Part shown: piece by piece, positions 62,979 to 64,000 of the stretch | How positions within the stretch are numbered: the stretch's first letter is position 1 | Layout: each line of letters starts with the position of its first letter | Made by a program: the position numbers and the translations under genes | The notes under the pieces: generated by a model | Database searches by the model: none | Told to the model about the DNA's origin: nothing | What the model saw: only the letters and a program-made list of their open reading frames with translations | Assembly (NCBI RefSeq): GCF_900112025.1 | Contig: NZ_FOKL01000012.1 | Location: 112,445-176,444 of the forward strand | Reading direction: 5' to 3' | Length of the DNA: 64,000 nucleotides | Source: Janthinobacterium sp. 344 | GTDB lineage: Bacteria; Pseudomonadota; Gammaproteobacteria; Burkholderiales; Burkholderiaceae_D

Positions 62979-63253
62979 TTTAGTGTGAAATATAAGTCTT
63001 CTAGGCCAAGTTACTGGCAGCTTAATTTATCATATTCATGGTCGTCTGGACGATTCATTCAGCCGGTGCCGGTACTTCACACGAAGCGCCGATCAAGTTG
63101 CATGCTGACATAAGCAATCATTCAGCCGCGGTGTCCTCGCATATAGAAAAATCAAGGGTGGCCAAGGGGCCAGGTCTCATAAGGGAGGGCGCTGGCCTCA
63201 GCGGAACGTTGCGTTATCTTGCTCGATTTGTCAAACAGGAGATGGCTGCAATC
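62979..63253. other. Upstream region of the acyltransferase
   Basis: About 275 bases with no gene I can support. Plus-strand frames across it look random. It should contain the acyltransferase promoter (minus strand), but no clear boxes stand out. Confidence 0.4.
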
Positions 63254-63690
63254 CTATTTTTGGCCACGATTTTTCCAGCTCTCCAGCAGGTAAAAGTGAT
63301 CAATATATCGATCGATATTACAACCCTGGTTTGTAATCACGGTCGAGATGAGGCTGGACAGCAGCGCCCACAGGAACCACCGATTTCTTGCCGCCTCGGA
63401 AAAGACGATGTAGGGAAGATTAGCGTTAAATTCCCGTTTAAAAATCAGCTTGCTGGAAACTCTAAAGAGTATTTTCCCAGAAAATTTTTGCGTTAAAAAT
63501 ACAATACTCTTGATTTTTATATGGTCGACCTGAGGGCGTTGCTGAGACACAAAAAGCGGACATAGCCAATAATTTCCATGAGTAACGGCATAAGAAGCAT
63601 GTAGATTGCTTTGAGTGTGGGATCTTTAAAAAAGGCTATGTCACCGTCAGATGTGGGAATGCTCCCAGCGTTGCCTTCAATAATGTTTCC
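63254..63690 (-). pseudogene. Truncated and frameshifted gene next to the transposase
   Basis: Minus-strand sequence reads GNIIEGNAGSIPTSDGDIAF, FKDPTLKAIYMLLMPLLMEI and IGYVRF in one frame. It continues in another frame with QRPQVDHIKIKSIVFLTQKF to the stop at 63254. Adding one base in the T run near 63553-63557 would join them (RFFVSQQRPQ). The 5' end is lost at the transposase gene. A hydrophobic stretch and basic segments are visible, but I do not recognise the family. It is probably a polysaccharide-locus gene destroyed by the insertion. Confidence 0.5.
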
Positions 63691-63692
63691 GG

Positions 63693-64000
63693 CTAGCAGA
63701 TACGCCTGGCGTCGAGTATCCAGCGCCAGCCCAGGTAATTCGGCAGGTAGCGCGTCGCCACGCCGTGAAAGGGGCGTAGCCATGCCCGCAGGCGGCTGTG
63801 ATATGCATTGACGTTCTGTACATGCGCGGCACCCTGCACGCGGATGCCTGCGCGCAAATTGACGGCCTGGTGGCTGATCCCCGCTTCCTTGGCAAAGGCG
63901 CGATAGGCGGCATGGCCATCGGTGACCAGCAAAATGTCCTTGTCGATGAAGTGTGGCAGGCAGGCATGCAGCTGCGCCTTCGTCAGCGCCCCTTTTCCGG
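63693..64000 (-). mobile_element. IS1595-family transposase, C-terminal part
   Basis: The last 102 residues of a transposase, open to the window edge. DILLVTDGHAAYRAFAKEAG carries the second catalytic Asp, HVQNVNAYHSRLRAWLRPFH the Asn and surrounding signature of the DD(N)K IS1595 group, and GVATRYLPNYLGWRWILDAR the conserved end. Stop TAG at 63693-63695. The left terminal repeat was not identified with certainty, though the element should end just beyond the stop, next to the broken gene at 63254-63690. Confidence 0.85.

Noticed and set aside
1..64000. CRISPR array, tRNA or rRNA genes
   Set aside because: No regularly spaced repeats and no tRNA-like cloverleaf or rRNA sequence were recognised in the gaps between genes.

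Overview
The window is GC-rich, Gram-negative chromosomal DNA, most likely from the Oxalobacteraceae (Betaproteobacteria, Janthinobacterium/Massilia-like). This rests on the leuS-lptE-holA-proA block, the bamE-dapB and fur neighbourhood, the typical regulators, and dispersed GGGGTCAGACCC palindromes. The genus is inferred from sequence style, not from a search.

1-7.1 kb: a five-gene valine/isobutyrate operon (mmsA, acyl-CoA dehydrogenase, enoyl-CoA hydratase, 3-hydroxyisobutyryl-CoA hydrolase, mmsB). It diverges from a ScfR-type regulator cut by the window edge, and a TTTGCA-type palindrome lies between them. 7.2-13 kb: two tandem paralogous lipoproteins on the minus strand, a HAD hydrolase, hrcA, fur, bamE, dapB and an orphan barstar. 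13-17.7 kb: a glutarate module (gcdH plus class III CoA-transferase, divergent LysR), a VOC protein and an AraC-type regulator. 17.9-27.3 kb: leuS, lptE, holA, proA, a HemJ-like protein, a DsbA-fold isomerase, a THUMP methyltransferase and a Bcr/CflA exporter. 27.5-33.5 kb: a signalling operon made of an HDOD-histidine kinase, a receiver-PAS-GGDEF-EAL protein and a 13-repeat Sel1 protein. 33.5-38.6 kb: a minus-strand operon of flavin monooxygenase, MFS transporter and TonB-dependent receptor, with two palindromes in its upstream region.

39-61.4 kb: a Wzx/Wzy-type surface polysaccharide locus. It starts with a YjbH-like protein fused to a PAP2 phosphatase, then a Wza-like exporter and a chain-length protein. 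Next comes a CDP-3,6-dideoxyhexose pathway (rfbF, rfbG, rfbH) followed by a sugar reductase/epimerase and a split transketolase, a combination that suggests a C-branched sugar. Flippase, glycosyltransferases, two hexapeptide acyltransferases, a second epimerase and the polymerase follow in markedly AT-rich DNA. No initiating sugar-phosphate transferase and no Wzc-type kinase are present in the window.

61.4-64 kb: a decayed border with a transposase remnant, a membrane O-acyltransferase interrupted at a run of nine A (phase-variable, pseudogene or sequencing error), a broken unknown gene, and the end of an IS1595-type transposase running off the window.
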